From assembly GCF_910594005.1 (NCBI RefSeq), contig NC_057815.1:63440052-63504051 (forward strand): a stretch of 64,000 nucleotides of DNA. Reading direction: 5' to 3'. The translations under genes were made by a program, and so were the position numbers. Position 1 is the first letter of the stretch, and every line of letters begins with the position of its first letter. Under the pieces are notes generated by a model that was not told the origin of the DNA, did no database searches, and saw nothing but the letters and a program-made list of their open reading frames with translations. This stretch comes from Cervus elaphus (lineage: Eukaryota > Chordata > Mammalia > Artiodactyla > Cervidae). Of this stretch, positions 21,331 to 31,942 are shown in pieces.

Positions 21331-22644
21331 GTCAAGAAATAGAAGAGAAGAAAAAAAGATCTACAGAATCAACCCCAAATAATTAAGAAAAGGGCAATAG
21401 GGACATATATATCAATAATTACTTTAAATGTAAATGGACTAAATGCTCCAACCAAAAGACACAGACTGGCTGAATGGATATAAAAACAAAACCCATATAT
21501 ATGCTGTCTACCAGAAACCCATTTCAGACCTGAAAACACATATAGACTGCAAGTGAGAGGATGGAAAAATATATTCCATGCAAATGGGAAGCAAAAGAAA
21601 GCTGGAGTAGTAACAGCTTTTAGTTCTTCATAACAGACAAAATAGAACTTAAAATAAAGAATGTTACAAGAGATAAGGAAGGACACAGCATAATGATCAA
21701 GGGATCAGTCTAAAAGGAAGGCATAGCAATTGTAAATATCTATGCACCCAACATAAGAGCACCTCAATACATAAGACAAACACTAACAGACATAAGAGGA
21801 GAAATTGACAGTAACACAATAATAGTAGGAGACTTTAACACCCCACTCACACCAATGGACAGATCATCAAATCAGAAAATTAATAAGGAAACATAAATCT
21901 TAAATGACCCATTAGATGAGATGGATCTCTTTGATATCTTCAGGACATTCCATCCAAATGCAGAAGAATACACCTTCTTCTCAAGTGCACATGGAACATT
22001 CTCCAGGATAGACCACATCTTGGATCACAAATCAAGCCTCAATGAATTTAAGAAAATTGAAATTGTATCAAGCATCTTCTCCAATCATAACACTATGAGA
22101 CTAGATATAAATTACAAGAAAAAAGCTGTAAGAAACACAAACACATGGATATTAAACAACAGGCTTCCAAATAATCAACAGGTTACTGAAGAAATCAAAA
22201 CAGAAATCAAAAAATTTCTAGAAACAAATAACAATGAAAACACAACAATTAAAAACCTATCAGATAAAGCAAAAGCAGTTCTAAGAGAGAAGTTTATAGC
22301 AATACAATCCTGCCTCAAGAAACAAGAAAAGCATCAAATAGACAACCTAACTTTACACCTAAAACAACTGGAAAAAGACCTAAAAATCCCCAAAATTAGT
22401 AGAAGGAAAGATAATAAAAATCCGAGCAGAAATAAGTGAAAAAGAACTAAAATATACAATAGTAATGATAAATAAAACTAAAAACTGGTTTTTTGAGAAG
22501 ATAAACAAAATTGACAAACCTTTAGCCAGACTCATTAAGGAAAAAAGAGAGAAGAATCAAATCAACAAAGTTAGAAATGAAAAAGGAGAGGTTGCAACAG
22601 ATAATGCAGAGTTACAAAGGAGTATAAGAGACTATTATGAACAA

Positions 22645-22777
22645 TTGCTGCTACTGCTAAGTCACTTCAGTCGTGTTCAACTCTGTGCGACCCCATAGAG
22701 GGCAGCCCACCAGGCTCCCCAGTCCCTGGGATTCTTCAGGCAAGAATACTGGAGTGGGTTGATATTTCCTTCTCCAA
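22645..22777 (-). repeat. Bov-A type SINE inside L1 ORF2
   Basis: An antisense SINE body (ends gctgctactgctaagtcacttcag and gatatttccttctcc) bracketed by a perfect 12-base duplication, tattatgaacaa, at 22633-22644 and 22778-22789. It truncates the L1 frame at 22698. Confidence 0.88.
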
Positions 22778-23572
22778 TATTATGAACAACTAAATGGCAA
22801 TAAAAATAGACAACCTGGAAGAAATGGACAGATTCTTAGAAAAAATTCAATCTTCTAATACTGAACCAAGAAGAAATAGCAATCATAAACAACCCAATTA
22901 CAAGCACTGAAATTGAAGCTGTGATAAAAAATCTCCCCAAAAAAACAAAAGTCCAAGACCAAATGGCTTCACAGGAGAATTCTATCAAACATTTAGAGAA
23001 GAGCTAATACCTATCCTTCTAAAACTCTTTCAAAAAATTGCAGAGAAAGGAACACTTCCAAACTCATTCTGCAAAGTGACCATCATCCTGACACCAAACA
23101 CAAAAAAAGACAACTACAGGCCAATATCACTGATGAACATAGATGCAAAAATCCTCAACAAAATATTAGCAAACAGAACTCAGCAACACATCAAAAAGCT
23201 CATACACCATGATCAAGTTGAGTTTATTTCAGGGATGCAAGGCTACTTCAATATATGCAAATCAATCAATGTGATACACTGTATTAACAAATTGAAAGAT
23301 AAAAACCATATGATAATCTCAATAGATGCAAAAAAAGGATTTGACAAAATTCAGCCACCCATTTATGGTTAAAACTCTTCAAAAAATGGGCATAGAAGGA
23401 ACATACTTCAACATAGTAAAGGCCACATATCATAAGCCTACAGCAAACTTTATTGTTAATGGTGAAAACCTGAAAGCATTCCCCTGAAGATCAGGAACAA
23501 GACAAAGGGGTCCACTTTCACAACTATCATTCAGCATAGTTCTGGAAGTCCTAGCTACAGCAATCAGAGAAG

Positions 23573-23594
23573 AAAATAAATAAATAAATAAAAT
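23573..23594 (+). repeat. (aaat)n simple repeat
   Basis: Short run of aaataaataaataaata inside the old L1 ORF2, absent at the same place in the younger L1 copy (47160 region). It is a local expansion. Confidence 0.7.
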
Positions 23595-25712
23595 GAATCC
23601 AGATCAGAAAGGAGGAAATTCAGCTCTCACTGTTTGCAGATGACATGATACTGTACATACAAAACTATAAAGATAGTATCAGAAACTTACAAGAGCTAAT
23701 CAGTGAATTTGGCAAAGTTGCAGGATGCAAAATCAATACACAGAAATCACTTGCATTTCTATATACTAACAATTAAAAATCAGAAAGAGAAATTATGGAG
23801 CCAATCCCATTTGCCAATCCCATTCACCATTGCAACATAGGGATTAAATATCTAGGAATAAACTTATCTAAGGAGACAAAAGAACTGCACACAGAAAATT
23901 ATAAGACACTAATGAAAGAAATCAAAGATGACATAAACAGATGGAGAGATATTCCATGTTCCTGAGTAGGAAGAATCAATAATGTGAAAATGACTATACT
24001 ACCAAATGCAACCTACAGATAAAATGCGATCCCTATCAAATTACCAATGGAATTTTTCACAGAACTAAAACAAAATAATTCACAATTTATATGGAAACAC
24101 AAAAGACCCTGAATAGCCAAGAAGTCTTGAGAACAAAGAACGGAGCTGGAGGAATCAACTTTCCTGACTTCAGATTATACTACAAGCTACAGTCATCAAG
24201 ACAATATGGTACTGGCACAAAAACAGAAATATAGACCAATGGAGCAGATAGAAAGCACAGAAATAAACCCATGTATTTATGGGTACCTTATTTTTGACAA
24301 AGGAGGCAAGAATATACGATGGGACAAAGAAAGCCTCTTCAATAAATGGTGCTGGGAAAACTGGACTGCTACATGTAAAAGAATGAATCAGAACACTTCC
24401 TAACATCATACCCAAAAATAAACTCAAAAATGGGTTAAAGACCTAAATGTAAGACCAGAAACTATAAAACTCTTAGAGGAAAACATAAGCAGAACACTCT
24501 ATGATATAAATCAAAGCAAGATCCTCTATGACTCACCTCCTAGAGTAATGGAAATACAAACAGAAGTAAACAAGTGGGACCTGCTTATACTTAAAAGCTT
24601 TTACACAACAATGGAAACTATAATATGCAATGTGAAAAAACAACCCTCAGAATGGGAGAAAATAACAGCAAATGAAACAACTGACAATGGATTAATTTCC
24701 AAAATATACAAGCAGCTCATACAACTCAATACCAGAAAAACAAACAAGCCCATCAAAAAGTGGGGAAAAGACCTAAACAGACATTTCTCCAAAGACATAC
24801 AGATGTCCAACAAACACATGAAAAGATGTTCAACATCGCTCATTATTAGAGAAATGCAAATCAAAACTACAACGAGATATCACCTCACAACGGTCAGAAT
24901 GGCCATCATCAAAAAGTCTACAAACAATAAATGCTGGAGAGGTTGTGGAGAAAAGGGAAGGCTCTTGCACTGTTGGTGGGAATGTAAGTCAATAAAGCCA
25001 CTATGAAAGACAGTATGGAGATTCCCTAAAAAGCTAGGAATATAACTACCATATGACCCAGCAACCCCACTCCTAGGCATATACCCTGAGGAAACCAAAA
25101 CTGAAAAAGACACATGTATCCCTTTGTTCATTGCAGCACTATTTATAATAGTTAGACCATGGACCTAACCTAGATGCCCATCAACAGATGAATGGGTAAA
25201 GAAGTGTGGTACACATAAACAGTGGAATATCACTCAACCATAAAAAGGAACACATCTGAGTCAGTTCTAATGGAGTGGATGAACGTAGAGCCTATTAAAC
25301 AGTGAAGTCAGAAAGTGAAAGATAAATATCATAGTCTAATGCATATAAATGGAATCTAGAAAAACGGTACTGAAGAATTTATTTACTGGAGAAACAGTCA
25401 TAGAGAAGAGACTTATGGACGTGGGGAGAGGGGAGGAGAGGGTGAGATGTACTGAAACTTATATTCAGTTCAGTTCAGCTCAGTCCAGCCGCTCAGTTGT
25501 GTCCGACTCTTTGCAACCCCATGAATCGCTGCACGCCAAGCCTCCCTGTCCATCACCAACTCCCGGAGGTTACTCAAACTCATGCCCATCGAGTCGGTGA
25601 TGCCATCCAGCCATCTCATCCTCTGTTGTCCTTTTCTCCTCCTGCCCCCAATCCCTCCCAGCATCAGGGTCTTTTCCAATGAGTTAACTCTTTGCATGAG
25701 GTGGCCAAAGTA

Positions 25713-27459
25713 TTAGAGTTTCAGCTTCAGCATCAGGCCTTCCAATGAACACCCAGGACTGATCTTTAGGATGGACTGGTTGGATCTCCTTACAGTCCAA
25801 GGGACTCTCAAGAGTCTTCTCCAACACCATAGTTCAAAAGCATCAATTCTTTGGTGCTCAGCTTTCCTCACAGTCCAACTCTCACATCCATACATGACCA
25901 CTGGAAAAACCATAGCCTTGACCAGACAGAGCTTTGTCAGCAAAGTAATGTCTCTGCTTTTTAATATGCTATCTAGGTTAGTCATAACTTTCCTTCCAAG
26001 GAGTAAGTGTCTTTTAATTTCATGGCTGCAGTCACCATCTGCAGTGATTTTGGAGCCACCCAAAATAAAGTCTGACATTGTTTCCAATGTCTCCCCATCT
26101 ATTTCCCATGAAGTGATGGGACCGGATGCCATGATCTTACTTTTCTGGGTGTTCAGCTTTAAGCCAACTTTTTTGCTCTCCTCTTTCACTTTCATCAGGA
26201 GGCTTTTTACTTCCTCTTCACTCTCTGCCATAAGGGTGGTGTCATCTGCATATCTGAGGTTATTGATATTTCTCCCTGCAATCTTGATTCCAGCTTGTGC
26301 TTCTTCCAGCCCAGCATTTTTCATGATGTACTCTGCGAATAAGTTAAATAAGCAGGGTGACAATATACAGCCTTGACGGACTCCTTTTCCTATTTGGAAC
26401 CAGTCTCTTGTTCTATGCCCAGTTCTAACTGTTGCTTCCTGACCTGCATACAGGTTTCTCAAGAGGCAGGTCAGGTGGTCTGGTATTCCCATCTCTTTCA
26501 GAATTTTCTACAGTTTATTGTGATCCACAAAGTCGAAGGCTTTGGAATAGTCAATGAAACAGAAATAGATGTTTTTCTGGAACTCTCTTGCTTTTTCGAT
26601 GATCCAGCAGATGTTGGCAATTTGATCTCTGGTTCCTCTGCCTTTTCTTAAAACCAGATTGAACATCGGGAAGTTCATGGTTCACGTATTGCTGAAACCT
26701 GGCTTAGAGAATTTTGAGCACTACTTTACTAGCGTGTGAGATGAGTGCAATTGTGTGGTAGTTGAGCATTCTTTGGGATTGCCTTTCTTGGGGATTGGAA
26801 TGAAAACTGACCTTTTCCAGTCCTGTGGCCACTGCTGAGTTTTCCAAATTTGCTGTCATATTGAATGCAGCACTTGCATAGCATCGTCTTTCAGGATTTG
26901 AAATAGCTCAACTGGAATTTCATCACCTCCAGTAGCTTTGCTCATAGTGATGCTTTCTAAGGCCCATCTGACTTCACATTCCAGGATGTTTGGCTCTAGG
27001 TGAGTGAGCACACCATTGTGATTATCTGGGTCGTGAAGATCTTCTTTGTACAGTTCTTCTGTGTATTCTTGCCACCTCTTCTTAATATCTTCTGCTTCTG
27101 TTAGGTCCATACCATTTCTGTCCTTTATCGAACCCATCTTTCCGTGAAATGTTCCCTTGGTATCTCTAAATTTCTTGAAGAGATCCCTAGTCTTTCCTAT
27201 TCTGTTGTTTTCCTGTATTTCTTTGCATTGATCGCTGAGGAAGGCTTTCTTGTCTCTCCTGGCTATTCTTTGGAACTCTGCATTCAAATGGGAATATCTT
27301 TCCTTTTCTCCTTTTCTTTTCGCTTCTCTTCTTTTCACAGCTCTTTTCACAGTAAGGCCTCCTCAGATAACCATTTTGCCTTTTTGCATTTCTTTCCCAT
27401 AGGGATGGTCTTGATCCCTGTCTCCTATACATTGTCATGAACCTCTGTCCATAGTTCAT
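25713..27459 (-). pseudogene. BovB reverse transcriptase ORF (3' half), interrupted
   Basis: The most complete BovB reverse transcriptase here. A 259-residue open frame (25713-26492) carries MGIPDHLTCLLRNLYAGQEATVRTGH, the GVRQGCILSPCLFNLFAEYI motif B, YADD (motif C, near base 26240) and the C-terminal CWRRLLRVPWT region. Upstream, 26856-27350 holds the linker and N-terminal RT region (KRREAKRKGEKERYSHLNAEFQRIARRDKKAFL ... ILECEVRWAL). Stops and frameshifts between 26492 and 26856 and near 27350 break the ORF. The endonuclease domain is not contiguous because it lies in the inverted segment at 28356-29141. Confidence 0.87.
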
Positions 27460-27539
27460 CAGGCTGTCTGTCTATCAGATCTAGTCCCTTAAATCTATTT
27501 CTCACTTCCACAGAGTGCCGGCTCCGACGGACCACGCAG

Positions 27540-27850
27540 AAGAGTGGCCGTGAGGAGCTACCCCTCGCCCAAGGTCAGTGGTGGCAACCGAGAGGAGCTT
27601 CCCCACACCGAGGTCAAGGGCAGTGGCCGAGAGGATCTTCCCCATGTCCAAGGTCAGGGGCAGCGGCCGAGAGGAGCTACCCCACGTCCAAGGAGGGGGG
27701 CTGCGCTGGGTGCAGGAGGGCTGAGAGGAACTATTCCACATTCAAGGTCAGGCGGGGTGGATGTGAGGAGATACCCCTCGTCCAAGGTAAGGAGCAGCAG
27801 CTGCGCTTTGCTGGAGCAGCCCTGTAGAGATACCCCAAGTCCAAGGTAAC
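27540..27850 (+). promoter_or_regulatory. BovB 5' UTR with GC-rich tandem repeats
   Basis: A GC- and CpG-rich block in otherwise AT-rich sequence. It holds at least six imperfect units of about 40-45 bases, built on gccgagaggagctacccc, a cgtccaaggt-type end and a variable gggcagc spacer. It sits at the 5' end of the BovB sequence, where the element's internal promoter is expected. It is listed as a putative promoter from position and composition only. Confidence 0.5.
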
Positions 27851-28355
27851 AGAAACCCAAGTAAGACGGTAGGTGTTGTGAGAGGGCATCAGAGGGCAGA
27901 TGCACTGAAACCACAATCACAGAGAACTAGCCAATCTGTTCACAGGACCACAGCCTTGTCTAACTCAATGAAACTAAGCCATGCCGTGTGGGGCCACCCA
28001 GGATGGTCGGGTCATGGTGCAGAGGTCTGACAGAATGTGGTCCACTGGAGAAGGGAATGGCAAACCACTTCACTATTCTTGCCTTGAGAACCCCATGAAC
28101 AGTATGAGAAGGCAAAATGATAGGATACTGAAAGAGGAACTCCCCAGGGCGGTAGGTGCCCAATATGCTACTGGAGATCAGTGGAGAAATAACTCCAGAA
28201 AGAATGAAGGGATGGAGCCAAAGCAAAAACAATACCTAGTTGTGGATGTGACTGGTGATAGAAGCAAGGTCCGATGCTGTAAAGAGCAATATTGCATAGG
28301 AACCTGGAATGTTAGGTCCATGAATCAAGACAAATTGGACGTGGTCAAACAGTAA

Positions 28356-29141
28356 ATGGCAAGAGTGAATGTCAACATTCTAGGAATCAGCGAACTAAAA
28401 TGGACTGCAATGGGTGAATTTAACTCAGATGACCATTATATCTACTACTGTGGGCAGGAATCCCTTAGGAAAAATGGAGTAGCCATCATGGTCAACAGAA
28501 GAGTCCGAAATGCAGTACTTGGATGCAATCTCAAAAATGACAGAATGGTCTCTGTTCGTTTCCAAGTCAAACCATTCAATATCACTGTAATCCAAGTCTA
28601 TGCCCCAACCAGTAACACTGAAGAAGCCGAAGTTGAATGGTTCTATAAAGACCTACAAGACCTTTTAGAACTAACACCCAAAAAAGATGGACTTCTCATT
28701 ATAAGGGAATGGAATGCAAAAGTAGGAACTCAAGAAACCTCTGGAGTAACAGGCAAATTTGGCCTTGGAGTACGGAATGAAGCAGGGCAAAGGCTAATAG
28801 AGTTTTGCCAAGAGAACACGCTGGTCATAGCAAACACCCTCTTCCAACAACACAAGAGAAGACTCTACACATGGACATCACCAGATGGTCAACACCAAAA
28901 TCAGATTGATTATATTCTATGCACCCAAAGATGGAGAAGCTCTATACAGTCAGCAAAAACAAAACTGGGAGCTGACTGTGGCTCAGATCATGAACTCCTT
29001 CTTGCCAAATTCAGACTTAAATTGAGTAAAGTAGGGAAAACCACTAGACCATTCAGGTATGACCTAAATCAAACTTACATTACCATATGTCAAATAGATA
29101 GCCAACGGGAATTTGCTGTATGGCTCAGGAAACTCAAATAG
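28356..29141 (+). pseudogene. BovB endonuclease domain ORF (open, truncated)
   Basis: An open frame of 261 residues. About 238 are the BovB apurinic-like endonuclease domain: NILGISELKWTAMGEFNSDDHYIYY, VIQVYAPTSNTEEAEVEWFY, NAKVGTQE, the WTSPDGQHQNQIDYILC motif (about residues 173-189) and GADCGSDHELLLAKFRLKL, whose SDH motif is at about 210-212. A stop codon lies just before the Met (28353-28355), separating it from an upstream frame (27981-28355). The last ~23 codons after 29070 are L1 3' UTR read-through, not BovB. The Asp of the usual GDWNAK motif reads Glu here (IREWNAK), so even the domain may be inactive. Confidence 0.85.
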
Positions 29142-29309
29142 GGGCTCTGTATCAACCTAGAAGTTTGGGATGAGGAGGGAGGGAGGAAGGTTCAAAAGAG
29201 AGGGGATATATGTATATTTATGGCTGATTCACATTGAGGTTTGACCAAAAACAGCAAAATTCTATAAAGCAATTATCCTTCAATAAAAAATTAATTAATT
29301 AAAAAAAAT
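29081..29309 (+). repeat. L1 3' UTR continuation and tail
   Basis: taccatatgtcaaatagatagccaa..., gggaatttgctgtatggctcagg, a gagggagggagg purine stretch, gctgattcacattgaggttt and the cttcaataaaaaatt end, with A-rich tail 29284-29309. This is the distal part of the L1 that starts near 20000. Confidence 0.75.
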
Positions 29310-29444
29310 TCCTCTGCTTCCTCATATATAAAAACTACTCTGTCTAACATTTAAAATTTACCATGCTGAAAGACCATTTGAAACACTCAATCAGCTAGCA
29401 TTAGCTGAAAAGGGATAACAATTTTCGAAGCCTGAAATCTTGAC

Positions 29445-30095
29445 CATTAATTTCTTTGACTTTCAATTACTCAACAATGATGTCCACTATGAATTTTTTG
29501 TCAGCTGCCATCTCATGAATCCACAAATTTAGCTGCTATCCCATTTTCTTCAAGTTTCATAATGCACTACAGATGTTATTATAGCACTTTCGGGCGGGTC
29601 CTCATATATGGATGCAGGTATTTTTCTCTCTCTTTTTTTTTTTTTCCTGGATGTACTCTATCATGGATTCATTGACTTTGAACTCACAACAGCAGTATGA
29701 ATCACACTTGAAGAAAGGTTGTGTAACACACACATTTTCTGTAAGGTACATCCCAGCCTTCCTGCTGTTATACTAGACAGCACTATGTTTGGAGGCTTTT
29801 CAAGCAGCAAATTTATTATCAAAAGTACAAAAATGTTTAATGATGTCACAAAATACATCATGAAGAAGATTATTTACAGTATGAGAGCTGAAGCAAGAAA
29901 GGAAAGTATATCAGGGACATGTATTTACATCAGGAGACTCACTTTTCTCCCTCTCTGAGCATGTCCAACAAACACTCTGAATACTAATTTTGGGTAAAAA
30001 TGCCCCCCACTTTTTCTTTTTACTATGTCATGTTCTACTTCATCCATGATAGTTTTCATTGTTCTGAAATCGGTTTTGTCTGAAAACGATGTATT
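29445..30095 (+). repeat. Duplicated block B, copy 2
   Basis: Match to 7530-8185 in the same orientation. Together with copy 1 it suggests that a stretch once continuous with 18586-19180 was split by the L1 insertion. Confidence 0.5.
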
Positions 30096-30109
30096 TAATT
30101 AAGATTTCT

Positions 30110-31150
30110 TTTTATTAGTGTTCATACAATGATTTTCTTTAACTTTTAACCTGTGCCTAATTATATGTTTTTAAAATCCACTCTAAGTTATCCCTATTAC
30201 TTTTGGTATTAAGATGTTTCACACCTAAAGTGATCTTTGATTTAATTGGATTAAAATCAGCCATGTTTGATATTGTTTTCTATAAGTTATACTTGATCTA
30301 CTTTTCTCTTCTTTCTTGTTTCTGTTCCCTTTCTCTCTTTTTTCCTCTTCCCTAGTTTTAATTGAGCACATTAGATGATTCTTTTTTATCTGCTTGCATA
30401 TCAATTTTACATATTTTCCATTTTTGTTTAGTGAGTGCCTAATCCAAGTTCACTTTTACACAATAATATATCACTTTATGTGCTTCCCTGGTAGGGAAAT
30501 CTGCAGCAGTAGAGAATCTGCCTGCTATGCAGGAGATGCAGGTTCAGTCCCTGGGTCTGGAAGATCCCTTGGAGAAGGAAATGGCAACTCACTGCAGTGT
30601 TCTTGCCTAGGAAATCCCATGGACGGGGGAACCTGGCAGGCTATAGTCTATGGGGTTAAAAAAGAGTCGGACATGACTTAGCGACTCAAAAACATGCCAT
30701 GTTATGAGTACCAAAGGTAACTTACATTAGAATATTCCCAACTCCCAATTTCTCTTTCCCATGTTTTATAACATTGCTGTTAATCATTCACTTATCCATA
30801 TAATCATAAAATAAATTCTTAAAACTATTTATTTGAATAAATGGTTATCTATTACATCAATTAAAAATAAAAATAAAGTATCTTTTAGCTTCATTATTCC
30901 ATTTCTGATGCTTTTTTAATGTGGATCTAAATTTATGACAGTACATTTTTCATTATTCTGAGAAAATTTTTAAAGTAATTTTTGCAGTGTCAGTTTATTA
31001 CCTATTGATTCTCTGTTTCTGCACACCTAAGAAAGTATTTCTCTTCCACTTTTGAAGGATAATGTCACTATATGTAGAATTTAGACTTTCTTTTTCCTTA
31101 GAATACTCAAATATTTCATTCAGTTCTATTCTTGCCAAAGTGTTAAATAT
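30110..31150 (-). repeat. Old L1 (L1M type) fragment, antisense
   Basis: Antisense L1 landmarks: aaagtgatctttgatttaattggattaaaatc-gccatgtttgatattgttttcta, ttttgaaggataatgtcactatatgtagaattt and ttctttttccttagaatactc. It is interrupted by the SINE at 30483-30695. Confidence 0.5.
30483..30695 (+). repeat. Bov-tA type SINE
   Basis: Complete head and body: cttccctggtagg, gtagagaatctgcctgctatgcagg, caggttcagtccctgggt, attcttgcctagg, ggaacctggcaggctatag, cggacatgacttagcgactc. Confidence 0.85.
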
Positions 31151-31942
31151 CTACCATATGATCTAGCTATTTCATGCCCAGCTATTACTCAAGATCAAAT
31201 GCAGGTTTTGGACTTTACAGTCTAAAATACATGAGTTATATTTTATGTAAAGACATAAAAAGTAAAAGTATTGAGAATGTCAGAAAAGCTAGCTTTTAAC
31301 AGGATAAAGAGATACATAAACAATAGAGAAGAAAAATAAAGTACAACTAAAATCAGTAAATAATTTATTAGAAGCTAAGCCATGTGGAATGCATCACACA
31401 ACAATTCTGATTCCACTTATTTTGTTAGATTTATTTTGGCTAACTTTATTTGATGCAAAGTTAGGTTACTTTAACAAGTCTATCTCCTTTGGGATCTTTT
31501 GATACTTTGGTGATAGTAAAATGATCAGCTGTTCTACCCAAGAGAAAAATTACACATGCATTTCACATTTTCCCAGTGGTGCTGCCAGCCATGGTAGCAT
31601 ATACTCCTGTGGTCATATATTATCTAACTTTTGAAATAAACAGAGATCCCAGAAGTGTATCCCCAACCGAGTCCCAGGAGCCTATTAACATTATTGTTTC
31701 TGCATAAAACCCTCTAGTCTTCTGACTTTCTTAGTCACTAGCACTGGAATAGCTATGTTTAGACAACTGGTTCTTGACCTAAAGAAAAACAAATCAGATC
31801 TCTATTTTGCTGAGTTCATGACACTTAAGGAAACTGTATTATATTTTCTTCTCAAAAGCAGACAAACATTACTAGAAATTAAAGGGTCATAAAGTGATCT
31901 AATTTTTAATACCTCCCTAGAAATATTTTTAATCCTCTATTA
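31151..31942. other. Upstream region of OR gene 2
   Basis: AT-rich non-coding sequence. A small L1-like piece lies at 31147-31200 (taccatatgatctagctatttc). The tttttaatcctctatta stretch right before the ATG is compatible with the acceptor side of the 5' UTR intron typical of OR genes, but this cannot be proven. Confidence 0.35.

Larger units (their letters stand above)
21385..25290 (+). pseudogene. L1 ORF2 remnant (endonuclease/reverse transcriptase)
   Basis: Remains of the L1 endonuclease (about 21411-22120, including the VGDFNTPLT and SRIDHIL motifs), the reverse transcriptase (PISLMNIDAKILNKILANR near 23120-23190; FADDMILY catalytic motif near 23632-23656) and the Cys-rich C-terminal domain (about 24820-25000, CWRGCGEKGRLLHCWWEC). 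Numerous stops and frameshifts split it into pieces (21921-22439, 22465-22698, 23076-23372, 24548-25006 among others), and a SINE is inserted at 22645-22777. The target-site nicking and reverse-transcription activities are certainly lost. Confidence 0.88.
25465..29070 (-). mobile_element. Near full-length BovB LINE with inverted 5' part
   Basis: An insertion of ~3.6 kb in the 3' UTR of the L1. 25465-27512 is BovB on the minus strand: the 3' end, all of the reverse transcriptase and the linker up to the VEVRNRFKGLDLID codons. 27513-29070 is BovB on the plus strand: 5' UTR, then the endonuclease region, ending at the codons for FRYDLNQ. The two end points are only a few codons apart in the BovB protein, so the copy is nearly complete with its 5' half turned round. 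It is bracketed by aaacttatat (25455-25464) and aaacttacat (29071-29080). L1 3' UTR sequence continues directly after the right duplication. Confidence 0.88.
20000..29309 (+). mobile_element. Near full-length L1, split by a BovB insertion
   Basis: A ruminant-type L1: 5' UTR (about 20000-20439), ORF1 (20440-21330), ORF2 (about 21385-25290), 3' UTR (25290-25464, continued at 29071-29309) and an A-rich end. The 3' UTR is interrupted by a BovB (25465-29070) with the duplication aaacttatat / aaacttacat. A Bov-A SINE is inserted in ORF2. Without the inserts the L1 is about 5.6 kb. Many stops and frameshifts show that it is old and inactive. No duplication of the L1 target itself could be read. Confidence 0.85.

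Noticed and set aside
25771..26376. 201-codon plus-strand frame
   Set aside because: Antisense of the BovB reverse transcriptase. The same kind of shadow appears opposite the other BovB copies.
27544..27849. 101-codon frame as a proline/arginine-rich protein gene
   Set aside because: It reads through the GC-rich tandem repeats of the BovB 5' UTR; repeats of non-multiple-of-three units and open frames on both strands argue against real coding.
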